From NCBI RefSeq assembly GCF_000238775.2, contig NZ_AFEJ02000001.1:558001-622000 (forward strand): a stretch of 64,000 bases of DNA, read 5' to 3'. This DNA is from Acaryochloris sp. CCMEE 5410 (GTDB taxonomy: Bacteria > Cyanobacteriota > Cyanobacteriia > Thermosynechococcales > Thermosynechococcaceae). Shown here in pieces: positions 23,338-31,821 of this stretch. The notes under the pieces are model-generated. The model saw only the letters and a list, made by a program, of their open reading frames with translations, was not told the DNA's origin and searched no databases. Position numbers and translations under genes: made by a program. Position 1 is the first letter of the stretch. Each line of letters opens with the position of its first letter.

Positions 23338-25548
23338 ATGTTTGAGATTCAAGACTTTATCAACTTCAACGCTAGCGGACGAGCGTACTGTCCTAGCTGC
23401 TGTCGTAAAAAGGGGCGTCGTCCATCCCAGAAAAGCTTGGCTCTGTTAGACAGTGGAGCGTACAAATGTCATGCAGGCTGTACTCCTGAAGAAATCCGCG
23501 ACAGCCTAAGTACAGAAAGGTCTGTCGCTAAGAATCAGGTGAATTCAGATCCCCCGTTAGTCTATTTTGCGAATCAACTACAGGCGACTACCGATTGGTT
23601 GCTCAATGGCAATGATGGAAAACGAGGACAGGCACAACAGTGGCTGAAAGAACGAGGGATAACCACTGAGCTAATTCAACACTATCGTTTAGGTTTGGTG
23701 ACCCATCATAGTCGAGCTGGAATTGTCATTCCTGTTTCTGCAGATGATCAAGATACTCGTTACTACCGAAAGATCAGAATTGAACCTTGGGGCAATCGAC
23801 CCACCTGGTCTCAGAAGGGGGTGCCTGCGATGGTCTACTTCACCCATAAGCCCAAGGCAGCTACGCAGACCTATCTATGTGAGGGGGAATGGGATGCGAT
23901 CTTGTTGGGGTGGGCGATGCGAGACGATACGGAGATTGCGATCGCAACCTTCACTTGTGGCTGTAATGTCATTCCTCCCACTGAGCAACTTCAGCGTCTG
24001 CCTGGCCCAGTCACGATTTTCTATGACCTAGATCTTCCGGGGCAAAAGGGTGCAGAAAAGCTGGCTCACCAATTGGGAAATAGAGCCAGGATCGCTCAAG
24101 TGCCTTTTAATCAGACCCCCATTCCTAAGGGATGGGATATCAGCGATGCTCTGAATGCAGGTTGTAGCATCAGCCAAATCAAGGCCGCTGCACGACAGGC
24201 CACTCGGCCCAATCATAAGACTCATGATATCTGCCTCAACTATGAGCAGTGTCTGGAGAAGATTGACGAAATCCTTCAGATTGAAGATACTGCTCGCCAA
24301 CTGTGGGAGCTAAACCAACTGGCAAAACGGGCCGAACTCTCGACCGCTCAGCTTCGCAAAATCCACCAGACGCGCTTGGAATGTGCTCGTCCTTTTGCCC
24401 CAATGGATGTGGTTGATTTCCTCGCCCGGGCTCCAGAAAGTCGAGAGTGGATTATTGCGGGCAAGATTCCCAAGGCCAGCACGATTGCGTTGATTGCAGA
24501 TGGGGGTACGGGTAAAAGTCGGCTGAGCTATGATTTGGCCTATGCTGTGGCTTCTGGCCAATCTTGGAATGGCTTTCGGACGACTCAGGGTAAAGTTCTG
24601 ATTATCCAAACTGATGAGCCGGATGTGGATTTCTCTGATTCCCTGCGGGATGCCAACTATGAGCAGTTCCAGCCGGGGATGGTGCAGGTGGAGACGGAAT
24701 GGCAGTTTTCCCAACTGCCCCAGCTCACCCGCTGGATTGAGCAAGAGCGACCAACGTTAGTGATTATCGATTCCTTTACAGCTGCTAATCGGGCAAGTGA
24801 GCTAGCAGAGAAGGATACCAATTATGGGGCTTGTATCTATGACTTACGGAATATTGCGAATACCTATGGCTGCACATTTTTGATTCTCCACCATACGAAC
24901 AAGCTAGGGGAGAGTCGGGGGACAACTGCGATTCCTGATAATGTCAGCGAAGTTTGGTATCTCCGTCACCCGAAGTCAGAAGACAACTTGCCTGAAGACC
25001 AGCGCATCTGGAGTATCAATAAATCTCGTAGTCGCTGTTCTGGCAAGTTTGTGATTAGCTATGACCCAGATGACTGTGTGATTGTTTACCACGGTGCCTT
25101 CAAATGCACACCACAAGGGCAAGGTGGTCTTGAAGGGAGATTATTAGACCATTTCCAACACGCTCCAGGGATTGTGTTTGAGATTGCTGAATTGGCCCTT
25201 CAGTTTAGCTGTAGTGAATCTCATATGCGCAGACTGGTGAAGCGCCTGTGGCGACAGGGCCATATTACGGAAGGGATCCGAGAGGTTGATGCCAATAATG
25301 GTCGCGGTGGCAAATCCCGCAAAAAAATATTCACGTATCCCGAATCAGATGATCAAGTGACTGAAACCCAATCTAGGCAAGGGCTAGTATCAGGTGATCG
25401 TAATTCACCCTCTTCGGATCAGGTGACTCCAACAACGGTATATCAAGGATCTTTGTCGTCTGATCACCCCATTGCTCAGACACGCGATTTAAATAGGGCT
25501 TGCTTCGAAAGTCTAAGGTTGAATATTTGCAGTGTATCCAAGTGTTGA
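23338..25548 (+). CDS. Primase-helicase (TOPRIM plus RecA-like ATPase), 3' end replaced by IS
   Basis: The protein begins with a CHC2-type zinc finger (YCPSCCRKKG and YKCHAGC). A TOPRIM-like domain follows (TYLCEGEWDAILLGW, TIFYDLDLPGQKGAEKL). Then comes a RecA/DnaB-like ATPase with Walker A ADGGTGKS near residue 390 and LVIIDSFTAAN as Walker B. A winged-helix-like tail follows. It is the element's replication protein, as in P4-like satellites and islands. ATG 23338 is chosen because it starts directly before the zinc finger; an upstream frame to 23113 overlaps the repressor. From 25495 the sequence is IS, and the last 18 codons are IS-derived. The original gene continued at 27197, with an intact 816-residue frame. 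Confidence 0.85.
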   Translation: MFEIQDFINFNASGRAYCPSCCRKKGRRPSQKSLALLDSGAYKCHAGCTPEEIRDSLSTERSVAKNQVNSDPPLVYFANQLQATTDWLLNGNDGKRGQAQQWLKERGITTELIQHYRLGLVTHHSRAGIVIPVSADDQDTRYYRKIRIEPWGNRPTWSQKGVPAMVYFTHKPKAATQTYLCEGEWDAILLGWAMRDDTEIAIATFTCGCNVIPPTEQLQRLPGPVTIFYDLDLPGQKGAEKLAHQLGNRARIAQVPFNQTPIPKGWDISDALNAGCSISQIKAAARQATRPNHKTHDICLNYEQCLEKIDEILQIEDTARQLWELNQLAKRAELSTAQLRKIHQTRLECARPFAPMDVVDFLARAPESREWIIAGKIPKASTIALIADGGTGKSRLSYDLAYAVASGQSWNGFRTTQGKVLIIQTDEPDVDFSDSLRDANYEQFQPGMVQVETEWQFSQLPQLTRWIEQERPTLVIIDSFTAANRASELAEKDTNYGACIYDLRNIANTYGCTFLILHHTNKLGESRGTTAIPDNVSEVWYLRHPKSEDNLPEDQRIWSINKSRSRCSGKFVISYDPDDCVIVYHGAFKCTPQGQGGLEGRLLDHFQHAPGIVFEIAELALQFSCSESHMRRLVKRLWRQGHITEGIREVDANNGRGGKSRKKIFTYPESDDQVTETQSRQGLVSGDRNSPSSDQVTPTTVYQGSLSSDHPIAQTRDLNRACFESLRLNICSVSKC

Positions 25549-27192
25549 GCGCCCTTGAGAAGTGCAAGGAAAATCGTTCAAAATACTCAAAACCTTTGCA
25601 CATGCACCCCAATGTATCGTCGCCCATCCCCCGGTCAACTGTCCTTTAAGAACTTCTACTTGCCCTTCGGAGGCAAACTATCAGAAGAGAATCGCTGGGT
25701 CAAACTCGCCGAGCTGATTCCTTGGGAGAGCTTTGAGTCAGAGTATGCAGAGGAATTCAGTCAGACCATGGGGGCACCTGCCAAACCCTTTCGTGTGGCC
25801 TTAGGGACCTTAATCATCAAAGAGAAACTGGGTGTATCCGATGCAGAGACCGTAGAACAGATTCGAGAGAACCCCTACTTGCAGTACTTTCTGGGTTTTA
25901 GTGAATATCGAGAGAGTGCTCCGTTTGATGCCTCCATGCTGGTTCACTTTCGCCAACGGTTGAATCTAGAGCTGCTGACTCAAGTCAACGACGCAGTCGT
26001 GGAATCAGTGCTCGCATCTGAGGGTTCTCCTGTTGTGATGTCCCCTGAGTCATCTCCTTCTCCTGAAGATGACGAAGATGAGCCTCCTGCCCCTCCCAAC
26101 CAGGGCCAATTGTTGATAGACGCGACCTGTGCGCCAGCCGATATTCGCTATCCGACAGACTTAGATCTGCTCAATGATGCCCGCAAAGCGAGTGAAGCCA
26201 TCCTTGATGCTTTATATGCTCAAGTCATGCTGTCTCTCAAGGGCAAACCTCGCACCTACCGCCAAAAGGCCCGCAAAGCTTATCTGGCCATTGCCAAGAA
26301 ACGTCAACCGAGTCGCAAGCTGATTCGTAAAGGGATTCGTCAGCAGTTGGGCTATGTGCGTCGGAATCTAGCCCACATTGATGGATTGATAGCTTTAGGA
26401 GCGTCTCTGTCCCGACTGTCCCGGCGACAGTACCGTCTGTTGCTGGTGATTCATGAAGTCTTTCGACAGCAAGAGTGGATGTATCAACAGCACGTGCGTC
26501 GAGTAGATGACCGTATTGTCAGCCTCACTCAGCCTCATGTCCGACCGATGGTCCGAGGCAAAGCTGGAGTACCTGTTGAGTTTGGGGCCAAGCTATCCCT
26601 CAGTTGTGTCAACGGATGTGTGTTTCTGGAACGTTTAAGCTGGGATGCGTTCAATGAATCCCAGCATCTTCAATATCAAGTGGAAGCTTTTCATCGTCGC
26701 TTTGGCCATTATCCTCTCTCAGTCCATGCCGACCAAATCTATCGAACCCGAGCTAATCGACGATGGTGTAAAGCTCGAGGTATCCGATTGAGTGGACCAC
26801 CGTTAGGAAGACCTCAACAAGACCCCCAGGTGCAGGGCCAACTCAAGCAACAAGCACGGGAGGACGAAAAGGTGAGAGTCCAAATTGAGGGCAAGTTTGG
26901 GCAGGCCAAGCGAAGATTTGGCTTGAATCGAGTGATGGCGAAGTTAGCGGATACGGCTGCTAGTGCGATTGCTATCACGTTCTTGGTGATGAATCTAGAG
27001 CGGTGGCTCCGCCACCTTTTATCATTCATTTTTGGGTGGGATTGCTGGTGTTGGAAAGCGTTATGGAGCTGCCAGGGCTGCCTTGGGGCTTTTCTAGGGC
27101 CAGTGAAGGAATATGGCCCTGGCCGTCACAACTGGGTTGATTGTACGATTTGATGCCAGGAATTAGCTCAATTTACTTTTTCAGCAAACCCT
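25495..27192 (+). mobile_element. IS5/IS1182-like insertion, 1698 bp, in the primase-helicase gene
   Basis: The ends read AGGGCTTGCT (25495) and the inverted AGCAAACCCT (to 27192), imperfect terminal repeats with further AAAGT/ACTTT matches. The 4-base AAAT occurs on both sides (25491-25494 and 27193-27196), as a target duplication. Removing the IS and one AAAT restores an open reading frame across the junction. It is therefore a precise, fairly recent insertion. Confidence 0.85.
25612..27153 (+). CDS. DDE transposase (DUF772/DDE_Tnp_1 type)
   Basis: The ATG at 25612 opens RRPSPGQLSFKNFYLPFGG and the DUF772 region KLSEENRWVKLAELIPWESF. The first catalytic strand is LLIDATCAPADIRYPTDLDL. An insertion of helices rich in Arg and Lys precedes the second part (VEFGAKLSLSCVNG, FHRRFGHYPLSVHADQIYRT). 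The last acidic residue lies near VQIEGKFGQAKRRFGLNRV. This is a complete DDE transposase of about 513 residues of the IS5/IS1182-like group. It lies within recognisable inverted repeats and its frame is intact. A start at a TTG 57 bases earlier is possible. Confidence 0.85.
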   Translation: MYRRPSPGQLSFKNFYLPFGGKLSEENRWVKLAELIPWESFESEYAEEFSQTMGAPAKPFRVALGTLIIKEKLGVSDAETVEQIRENPYLQYFLGFSEYRESAPFDASMLVHFRQRLNLELLTQVNDAVVESVLASEGSPVVMSPESSPSPEDDEDEPPAPPNQGQLLIDATCAPADIRYPTDLDLLNDARKASEAILDALYAQVMLSLKGKPRTYRQKARKAYLAIAKKRQPSRKLIRKGIRQQLGYVRRNLAHIDGLIALGASLSRLSRRQYRLLLVIHEVFRQQEWMYQQHVRRVDDRIVSLTQPHVRPMVRGKAGVPVEFGAKLSLSCVNGCVFLERLSWDAFNESQHLQYQVEAFHRRFGHYPLSVHADQIYRTRANRRWCKARGIRLSGPPLGRPQQDPQVQGQLKQQAREDEKVRVQIEGKFGQAKRRFGLNRVMAKLADTAASAIAITFLVMNLERWLRHLLSFIFGWDCWCWKALWSCQGCLGAFLGPVKEYGPGRHNWVDCTI

Positions 27193-27196
27193 AAAT

Positions 27197-27490
27197 AATG
27201 GGCGTGAACTCGCTGTTCAAAATGATCAAGTCCTGAAAAGTCCGTCAGAGCAAGGGTCGGTGTCTCTTGATCATCACCATCAGCAAACTGGTGTGAGTCC
27301 ACCTACACCAGAGCTAAAGGAAGGCGATTGGGTGGAATTATTAACGGGGTATTTTACGGGTCGCCAGGTGCAGGTAGTGGGGTTTCCTCGTAAAAAGCCT
27401 GGATGGGTGGAAGTTAAGGGTAAGGCTTGGCTGATCACCAAAGAATATGAGCGCCAGGATGTACGACTAATTCGGAGGGCAACGCCATGA
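27197..27490 (+). pseudogene. Severed C-terminus of the primase-helicase
   Basis: The frame continues the interrupted gene: after the target duplication it reads NGRELAVQNDQVLKSPSEQG, then ELKEGDWVELLTGYFTGRQV and WVEVKGKAWLITKEYERQDV. The last part is an SH3-like beta barrel. A TTG or internal start at 27260 could allow its production alone as a 76-residue protein. Its TGA overlaps the excisionase-like gene's ATG by 4 bases, so the original gene was translationally coupled to it. Confidence 0.7.
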
Positions 27491-27789
27491 CAACTCCCGC
27501 CAATTCACAACCCGCTGTTTGGTGCAACAAACATGAGGCCGCTAAGATTGTCGGTCTTTCTGAATCCAGCTTGAAAAAGCTGCGGCTTTCCAATCAACTG
27601 ATTGAGGGGATTCACTGGGTTCGCTATTCCAGCCGCTGTGTCCGCTATAACGTCGAGCTGATGAAAGACTGGGCCGCAACGCGGATGGATAAAGGCACCC
27701 ATAACCAGGCGATTGAGAACTTTTTGGGGGCATTGCCCTCCAATCAGCCACCCCCTCGAAGGCGAAGAAAGAAAAAGCGCTCCCCTTAA
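27487..27789 (+). CDS. Excisionase-like HTH protein
   Basis: The 100-residue protein has a MerR/AlpA-type winged helix: WCNKHEAAKIVGLSESSLKK, then the wing GIHWVRYSSRCVRYNVELMKDW. The tail is strongly basic (PPPRRRRKKKR). Such small proteins bind attachment sites and steer integrase toward excision. It overlaps the primase-helicase end (ATGA) and converges with the integrase, whose stop overlaps by 4 bases. The pairing of a replication gene, Xis and Int is typical of integrating elements. Confidence 0.75.
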   Translation: MTTPANSQPAVWCNKHEAAKIVGLSESSLKKLRLSNQLIEGIHWVRYSSRCVRYNVELMKDWAATRMDKGTHNQAIENFLGALPSNQPPPRRRRKKKRSP

Positions 27790-28949
27790 AATTCAGGCAC
27801 CACAAGTTCTCGCTTCGTTCCGGCATAGTGCTTGTAAATGATTTCGGGAGAGTTACCCACTAATCCAGCGACATCCTTGGCATCCAAACCATTCTCTAGG
27901 GCCAAGGTAATAAAGGTATGACGGGTTTGATAAGGCTTACGGTAGCGAATCTCCTTCAGGTTTCCCAGAATAGTTTTCCAGGCCCGATTCCGAAAATTAT
28001 GGAAGTCAATTAGCTTGCCACCTGGGCTAGGAAAAACTAGAAGTTCGGGTTCACAGTCCGAGGGTTGGTGAGTGATCAGAAGGTCTCGTAAGGAAGTGTT
28101 GCAAGGGAATTGACGACGCTCTTGCGTTTTTAACCCCTTGCGCATTTTTAGGCCATATTCCGTATCTATGGCTGACTGCTCAAAAATAATCAGCTGGAAG
28201 TCAGGTGCGATATGTTTCCACTGCAAGGCGATGGCTTCGGACGGTCGGCAGCCCGTTTTAAATAGGAAGCTGACAAAGGGGCCGTAGTGGCCATAATACT
28301 GATTCGCTGTAAAAGCCTGAATGATTTGATTACGCTCCTGCTGGGTAAAGGGATCGATCTGTTGCTTTTTTCCATTTTTGGGAAGCTTGAGTTCCTTCGC
28401 CATACCGCTAAAGGGATTGACCTCAATTAGATTGCTGTTGGTGGCCCAGTCACAACAGGACGACAGCTGAGTGATCAAGCGCTTGGCTGCATTGGCAGGT
28501 TTATGGGCCACAACCCAATCTCGAATTTGGACGGAATCCTCTAGCGATCTCGTTGGTAGTTGTCTTGTGATGACCCGTTCAGCAGTCACTAGCTCTTTTG
28601 CTAGATAGTTTGGCGATACGCTAGGGCGTTTGAACTCAACATACTGTTCCCACAGCTGATCAAGGCTGGGCAGGGTGGGTGGTGTTGGGGTAATTGGGGT
28701 AATGGAGCTGCGGGTAAATTGAGGCTTGTACTTCTCAAGGGTTTCATCAAAGTTGTCCGAGACGATGTCCAACTCAATTGCTCTGGCCTTCATTTCCGCC
28801 AGTTTGCGATGGGTCTGGGAGTCCGATAAGCCCAAACTGAGGTAATGTCGCTTGCCACCGCAAGAAAAGACAAGCTGCAGTCGATCATTCGAGACCTTGA
28901 TTTTAACGGAACCTTTGCTGGCTTTAGCTTTAGGCGTTTGAGTGTCCAT
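27786..28949 (-). CDS. Tyrosine recombinase (integrase) of the element
   Basis: The N-terminus (KGSVKIKVSNDRLQLVFSCG, HYLSLGLSDS) is a DUF3596-type arm-binding domain, and a SAM-like core-binding domain follows. The catalytic domain has FKTGCRPSEAIALQW with the first arginine, YQTRHTFITLALENGLD with the second arginine, GNSPEII and the nucleophile region IYKHYAG. The histidine of the HxxR box is Tyr and the third position is Asn, a variation common in this cyanobacterial subgroup. The ATG at 28949 is the second of two Met codons. It lies next to tRNA-Arg and arm-site repeats, so it is the enzyme for the site. Confidence 0.9.
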   Translation of the reverse strand: MDTQTPKAKASKGSVKIKVSNDRLQLVFSCGGKRHYLSLGLSDSQTHRKLAEMKARAIELDIVSDNFDETLEKYKPQFTRSSITPITPTPPTLPSLDQLWEQYVEFKRPSVSPNYLAKELVTAERVITRQLPTRSLEDSVQIRDWVVAHKPANAAKRLITQLSSCCDWATNSNLIEVNPFSGMAKELKLPKNGKKQQIDPFTQQERNQIIQAFTANQYYGHYGPFVSFLFKTGCRPSEAIALQWKHIAPDFQLIIFEQSAIDTEYGLKMRKGLKTQERRQFPCNTSLRDLLITHQPSDCEPELLVFPSPGGKLIDFHNFRNRAWKTILGNLKEIRYRKPYQTRHTFITLALENGLDAKDVAGLVGNSPEIIYKHYAGTKRELVVPEF

Positions 28950-28959
28950 CAAATCTTAC

Positions 28960-29023
28960 TTGGGGTAAAAGCTCTTGTGCCCGGCTTATTTTTACCCCAA
29001 TTTTACCCCAATTTTTACCCCAA
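28960..29023. repeat. Candidate integrase arm sites, right end
   Basis: TTTTTACCCCAA occurs at 28989-29000, TTTTACCCCAA at 29001-29011 and TTTTTACCCCAA at 29012-29023, and an inverted unit TTGGGGTAAAA is at 28960-28970. Two copies occur at the other end (6009-6028). The array lies between integrase and attachment repeat. Confidence 0.6.
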
Positions 29024-29047
29024 TCATGCCCAACGAGGCCCAATTTT

Positions 29048-29061
29048 AGTACATATGTTCT
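29048..29061 (+). promoter_or_regulatory. LexA-box-like site upstream of the integrase
   Basis: AGTACATATGTTCT fits the cyanobacterial LexA box RGTAC-N3-D-GTWCB at all defined positions. It is about 100 bases upstream of the integrase start and resembles the sites at 22454 and 23247. Confidence 0.55.
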
Positions 29062-29075
29062 GTATTTTCGCGATC

Positions 29076-29106
29076 AAAAAGGGACTCCTGAAACTTAGGA
29101 ATCCCT
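29076..29106 (-). terminator. Terminator of tRNA-Arg
   Basis: On the minus strand AGGGATTCCT and AGGAGTCCCT form a 10-bp stem with one G-T pair and a 7-base loop, followed by TTTT. It lies about 35 bases after the tRNA. It is duplicated at 5853-5883 as part of the attachment repeat. Confidence 0.8.
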
Positions 29107-29185
29107 GAAAGGGTATATATTTCGAGGTTTTTTCAAAAACGAGCATGGAGGGATTCGAACCCCCGACCCTCAGAACCGGAATCTG
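29076..29185 (-). repeat. attR-type repeat, matches 5853-5962
   Basis: The 110-bp repeat covers the tRNA-Arg 3' 45 bases and its terminator, with two mismatches to the distal copy. The tRNA here keeps its 5' part, so this is the integrase-proximal end. Confidence 0.85.
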
Positions 29186-29212
29186 ATGCTCTATCCACTG
29201 AGCTACATGCCC
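29141..29212 (-). tRNA. tRNA-Arg (anticodon CCG)
   Basis: The minus strand folds into a complete cloverleaf of 72 bases: acceptor GGGCATG/CATGCTC with one G-T pair, D arm GCTC/GAGC, anticodon stem TCAGA/TCTGA with loop TTCCGGT (anticodon CCG), and T arm GGGGG-TTCGAAT-CCCTC. CCA is not encoded. It is the integration site of the element. Confidence 0.95.
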
Positions 29213-29288
29213 TTATTGGTGTAGATGATTAATCTACCTCGCAAGTATAGCGTTTATGGCTTCAACCCATAAACGCCAGAATCATTTC

Positions 29289-30443
29289 TTAGCCAAATCC
29301 TTTGCTGCTATTGGTGGAATCGGTGGTTAAGCAGTTTTCGATTTGCGATCGCAACTTGTCATGATCCAAATCTTGCCCAATTAACACCAGTTGATTTTTG
29401 GGCTCGCCCCGCCAGTCCTCATCATCTAGAGAAAAACGCTTGCCACTTAAGTGAAACACATGACGCTTCTCACTTTCATCAAACCACAGAATCCCCTTTG
29501 CTCGGAAAACGTTGAGGGGAAGTTGTTCATCCAAGAAATGCTGGAACTTTCGCACTGAGAAGGGGCGATCGCTCTGGAACGAGAGGGATGTAAACCCATC
29601 GTTATCTAAATGATGGGAGTGATGGTCATGATCATGTTCACAATGACCATGGTCGTGATCACAATTGCTGTGGTCGTGATGATCGTGGTCGTGTCCATGA
29701 TTGTGGTGGTCGTGGTGTCCATGATCGTGGTGGTCGTGATCGTGCCCATGGTCATGGCTGTGGCCATGATCGTTGTGATCATCTTCAAAGTACTTATCGG
29801 ATTCAAATAGCCCGACACTCAAAATCAGCGGCAGGGAAACCTGACTTTTGGTGGTCCTGATGATCCGAGCACCTTCTCGCATTTCCCGGACGCGCACTTC
29901 TAACAGATCCAGATCTGCTTCATCCACCAGATCGGCTTTATTGAGCAAAATAATATCGCCATAGGCAATCTGGCTTTGGGCGGCTTCGCTATTAAACAAG
30001 TCCAAACTAAAGTTTTCAGAATCGACCACCGTCACGATTGAATCTAAGCGCGTCACATCCCGCAAATCGGTGCCTAGGAAGGTTAAAGCAACGGGGAGAG
30101 GATCCGCTAACCCTGTTGTTTCCACCACCAGATAATCAATCTTGTCGGACCGCTCCAGAACCTTGTAGACCGCTTCGACTAAATCATTATTAATGGTGCA
30201 GCAGATACAGCCATTGCTTAGCTCCACCATATCTTCACCAGTGGTGATCAGGAGGTCATTATCAATACCAATTTCACCGAATTCATTGACCAGAACAGCC
30301 GTTTTTAAACCTTCTTGATTAGAGAGAATGTGGTTTAACAGGGTTGTCTTTCCACTACCCAAAAAGCCCGTGATAATGGTGACGGGTAACCCGCGCTTAT
30401 CAGCCGTCATGGTCTGAGTGGGTTCGGAAGTTGTTGTGGTCAT
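29289..30443 (-). CDS. CobW/ZNG1-type GTPase with His-rich loop
   Basis: The protein has Walker A GFLGSGKTT, the metal-binding GCICCTI (CxCC), NKAD and a C-terminal CobW domain (FRAKGILWFDES). Between them about 60 residues (roughly 225-285) consist mainly of His and Asp (HDHGH type), a likely zinc or other metal buffer. COG0523 proteins of this kind load metal into target proteins, often in zinc shortage. No clear Zur box was seen in the 100 bases upstream. It is the first chromosomal gene after tRNA-Arg. Which metal and client are served is unknown. The length of 384 residues is longer than usual only because of the His-rich loop. Confidence 0.9.
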   Translation of the reverse strand: MTTTTSEPTQTMTADKRGLPVTIITGFLGSGKTTLLNHILSNQEGLKTAVLVNEFGEIGIDNDLLITTGEDMVELSNGCICCTINNDLVEAVYKVLERSDKIDYLVVETTGLADPLPVALTFLGTDLRDVTRLDSIVTVVDSENFSLDLFNSEAAQSQIAYGDIILLNKADLVDEADLDLLEVRVREMREGARIIRTTKSQVSLPLILSVGLFESDKYFEDDHNDHGHSHDHGHDHDHHDHGHHDHHNHGHDHDHHDHSNCDHDHGHCEHDHDHHSHHLDNDGFTSLSFQSDRPFSVRKFQHFLDEQLPLNVFRAKGILWFDESEKRHVFHLSGKRFSLDDEDWRGEPKNQLVLIGQDLDHDKLRSQIENCLTTDSTNSSKGFG

Positions 30444-30549
30444 AGTCTTGCTCAGAGATACCGCCGCTGAAGAACAGATAAAAGAGTGTAGTCCCTTCCT
30501 CTCATACTAAAGGATGGCCCTTTGGGAAAGTCCTAAACTTTAACTAAAT

Positions 30550-31821
30550 CTAAGGTCGTTTGGTGACTCGGTCTGGAATCGCAGCGACTGCCTGCCAAAC
30601 CGGTAGCAAGTCGTTTTGCAACACCTCTAGCCAAGTGGGCCAATGCTGATCAATATGGGCGAGAGTGGCTTGTTTCATCTGGGCGAGCTGATCCGGGTCG
30701 TGATACAGGGATGCGATCGCACCCGCCCAAGTCTCAGGCAAATCGTCTTCAATCACAATGCCATCTTCCCCAGATGCCTGTACCGACTGGTACGCTCCTC
30801 CGTGACTAGAAATAATGACCGGCAAGCCGGATGCTTTCGCTTCCACAATCACATTGCCGATGGTCTCTGTTTGGGAAGGAAACACAAACAGATCGGCACT
30901 GGCAAAGATGGGGCCCAGCTGATCATGGTCAATGGTGCCTGTTAAGGTCACATGGTTCCCAAGGATAGCCTGCACTTCTTGATCGCTACTGCCTTGACCG
31001 ACAACGAGGGCATGAACGGGCAGCCCCTGATCCAACAGAATCTTCACGGCTTGGGCAAAGGTAAGGATATTTTTGCAGGCGTCTAGTCGCCCCACAAATA
31101 GCAGCAGAAATTTTCCCGGGGGTAGGTTATAGATTTGTTCCAGCCAGGGGCGATCGCGGTGGTGAGGATGAAACAAATCCTTATCAATACCTCGTCGAAG
31201 GTGGGAAATTTGGGACTTGGGCAACACGGTATTCACCACCCCAAAGTCTGAAGGCTGAGCGGTGAACACATGGGCACAGGATTGCCAATACCGTTTCTGC
31301 CGAGTCACCATCCACTGCTTATACCGTCGGGGGATTTGCAGTTGTTGGGAGAACAGTTGATTCAACCACCCCTGGCCAAAGAGTTTCCCCAGGGCTTGCT
31401 CCGTATAGATTCGGGAATATTCCGGGGTATCGGTATGGATGGAGGCGACTAGAGGTTTGCCCTGCTTATGGCAATAGCGCAGGGCTGTTTTACCAAACGT
31501 AAATTGGGGATGGGTGATATGGATGATATCAAGTTGGTCTAAATAGGGAACGAGAGCTGGATTAGAGGGGGCAATATCTGTATGGCCGGGTACATCTTTC
31601 AGGAAGGTCAGTCGTTCTGTACTAAATCGAGGCGGATGCAAGACATAGCGAACATTAGGGGCAAGTTTGATTTCCTGTGCTTGGTCGCCTAAAAAATGCA
31701 GGCTTAATTCAAGCTCTTCTGGCAATGTGGCTGCGGCTTTGGCAAAGGATTCCCAACATTTAACATGCCCACCTGCGGCTTGGTGCCATCTTAAATCTAT
31801 AAACACCCCAACCGAAACCAT
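30550..31821 (-). CDS. GT4-family glycosyltransferase
   Basis: The N-terminal part reads VGVFIDLRWHQAAGGHVKCW, and the C-terminal domain has LLFVGRLDACKNILTFAQAV and the EX7E-type motif around VIVEAKASGLPVI, as in GT4 retaining glycosyltransferases (GT-B fold). IVHITHPQ-like sequence in the first domain suggests a lipid-linked or membrane-near acceptor, as in glycolipid synthases. The gene is divergent from the hopanoid genes and shares their upstream region, so a hopanoid or glycolipid sugar transfer is possible but not shown. The 423-residue frame is complete with ATG 31821 after GGGATGAG. Confidence 0.85.
   Translation of the reverse strand: MVSVGVFIDLRWHQAAGGHVKCWESFAKAAATLPEELELSLHFLGDQAQEIKLAPNVRYVLHPPRFSTERLTFLKDVPGHTDIAPSNPALVPYLDQLDIIHITHPQFTFGKTALRYCHKQGKPLVASIHTDTPEYSRIYTEQALGKLFGQGWLNQLFSQQLQIPRRYKQWMVTRQKRYWQSCAHVFTAQPSDFGVVNTVLPKSQISHLRRGIDKDLFHPHHRDRPWLEQIYNLPPGKFLLLFVGRLDACKNILTFAQAVKILLDQGLPVHALVVGQGSSDQEVQAILGNHVTLTGTIDHDQLGPIFASADLFVFPSQTETIGNVIVEAKASGLPVIISSHGGAYQSVQASGEDGIVIEDDLPETWAGAIASLYHDPDQLAQMKQATLAHIDQHWPTWLEVLQNDLLPVWQAVAAIPDRVTKRP

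Larger units (their letters stand above)
5853..29185. mobile_element. tRNA-Arg-integrated genetic element, about 23 kb
   Basis: The element lies between two 110-bp repeats at 5853 and 29076. At the right end the integrase (27786-28949) sits beside the complete tRNA-Arg. Both inner flanks carry TTTTACCCCAA repeats that could be integrase arm sites. Inside are excisionase-like protein, S24 repressor, primase-helicase, toxin-antitoxin pair, adenine methylase, DUF2958, an extracellular phosphatase-like cargo gene, and an ATPase/membrane module. No relaxase, capsid or terminase gene is recognisable. This fits a satellite- or island-like element, or an element with an unknown transfer route. Extent is inferred from the repeats. 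Confidence 0.8.

Noticed and set aside
29606-29818. Met/Ile/Thr-rich frames opposite and beside the His-rich loop
   Set aside because: They are other-frame readings of the CAT/GAC repeats in the CobW-type gene.
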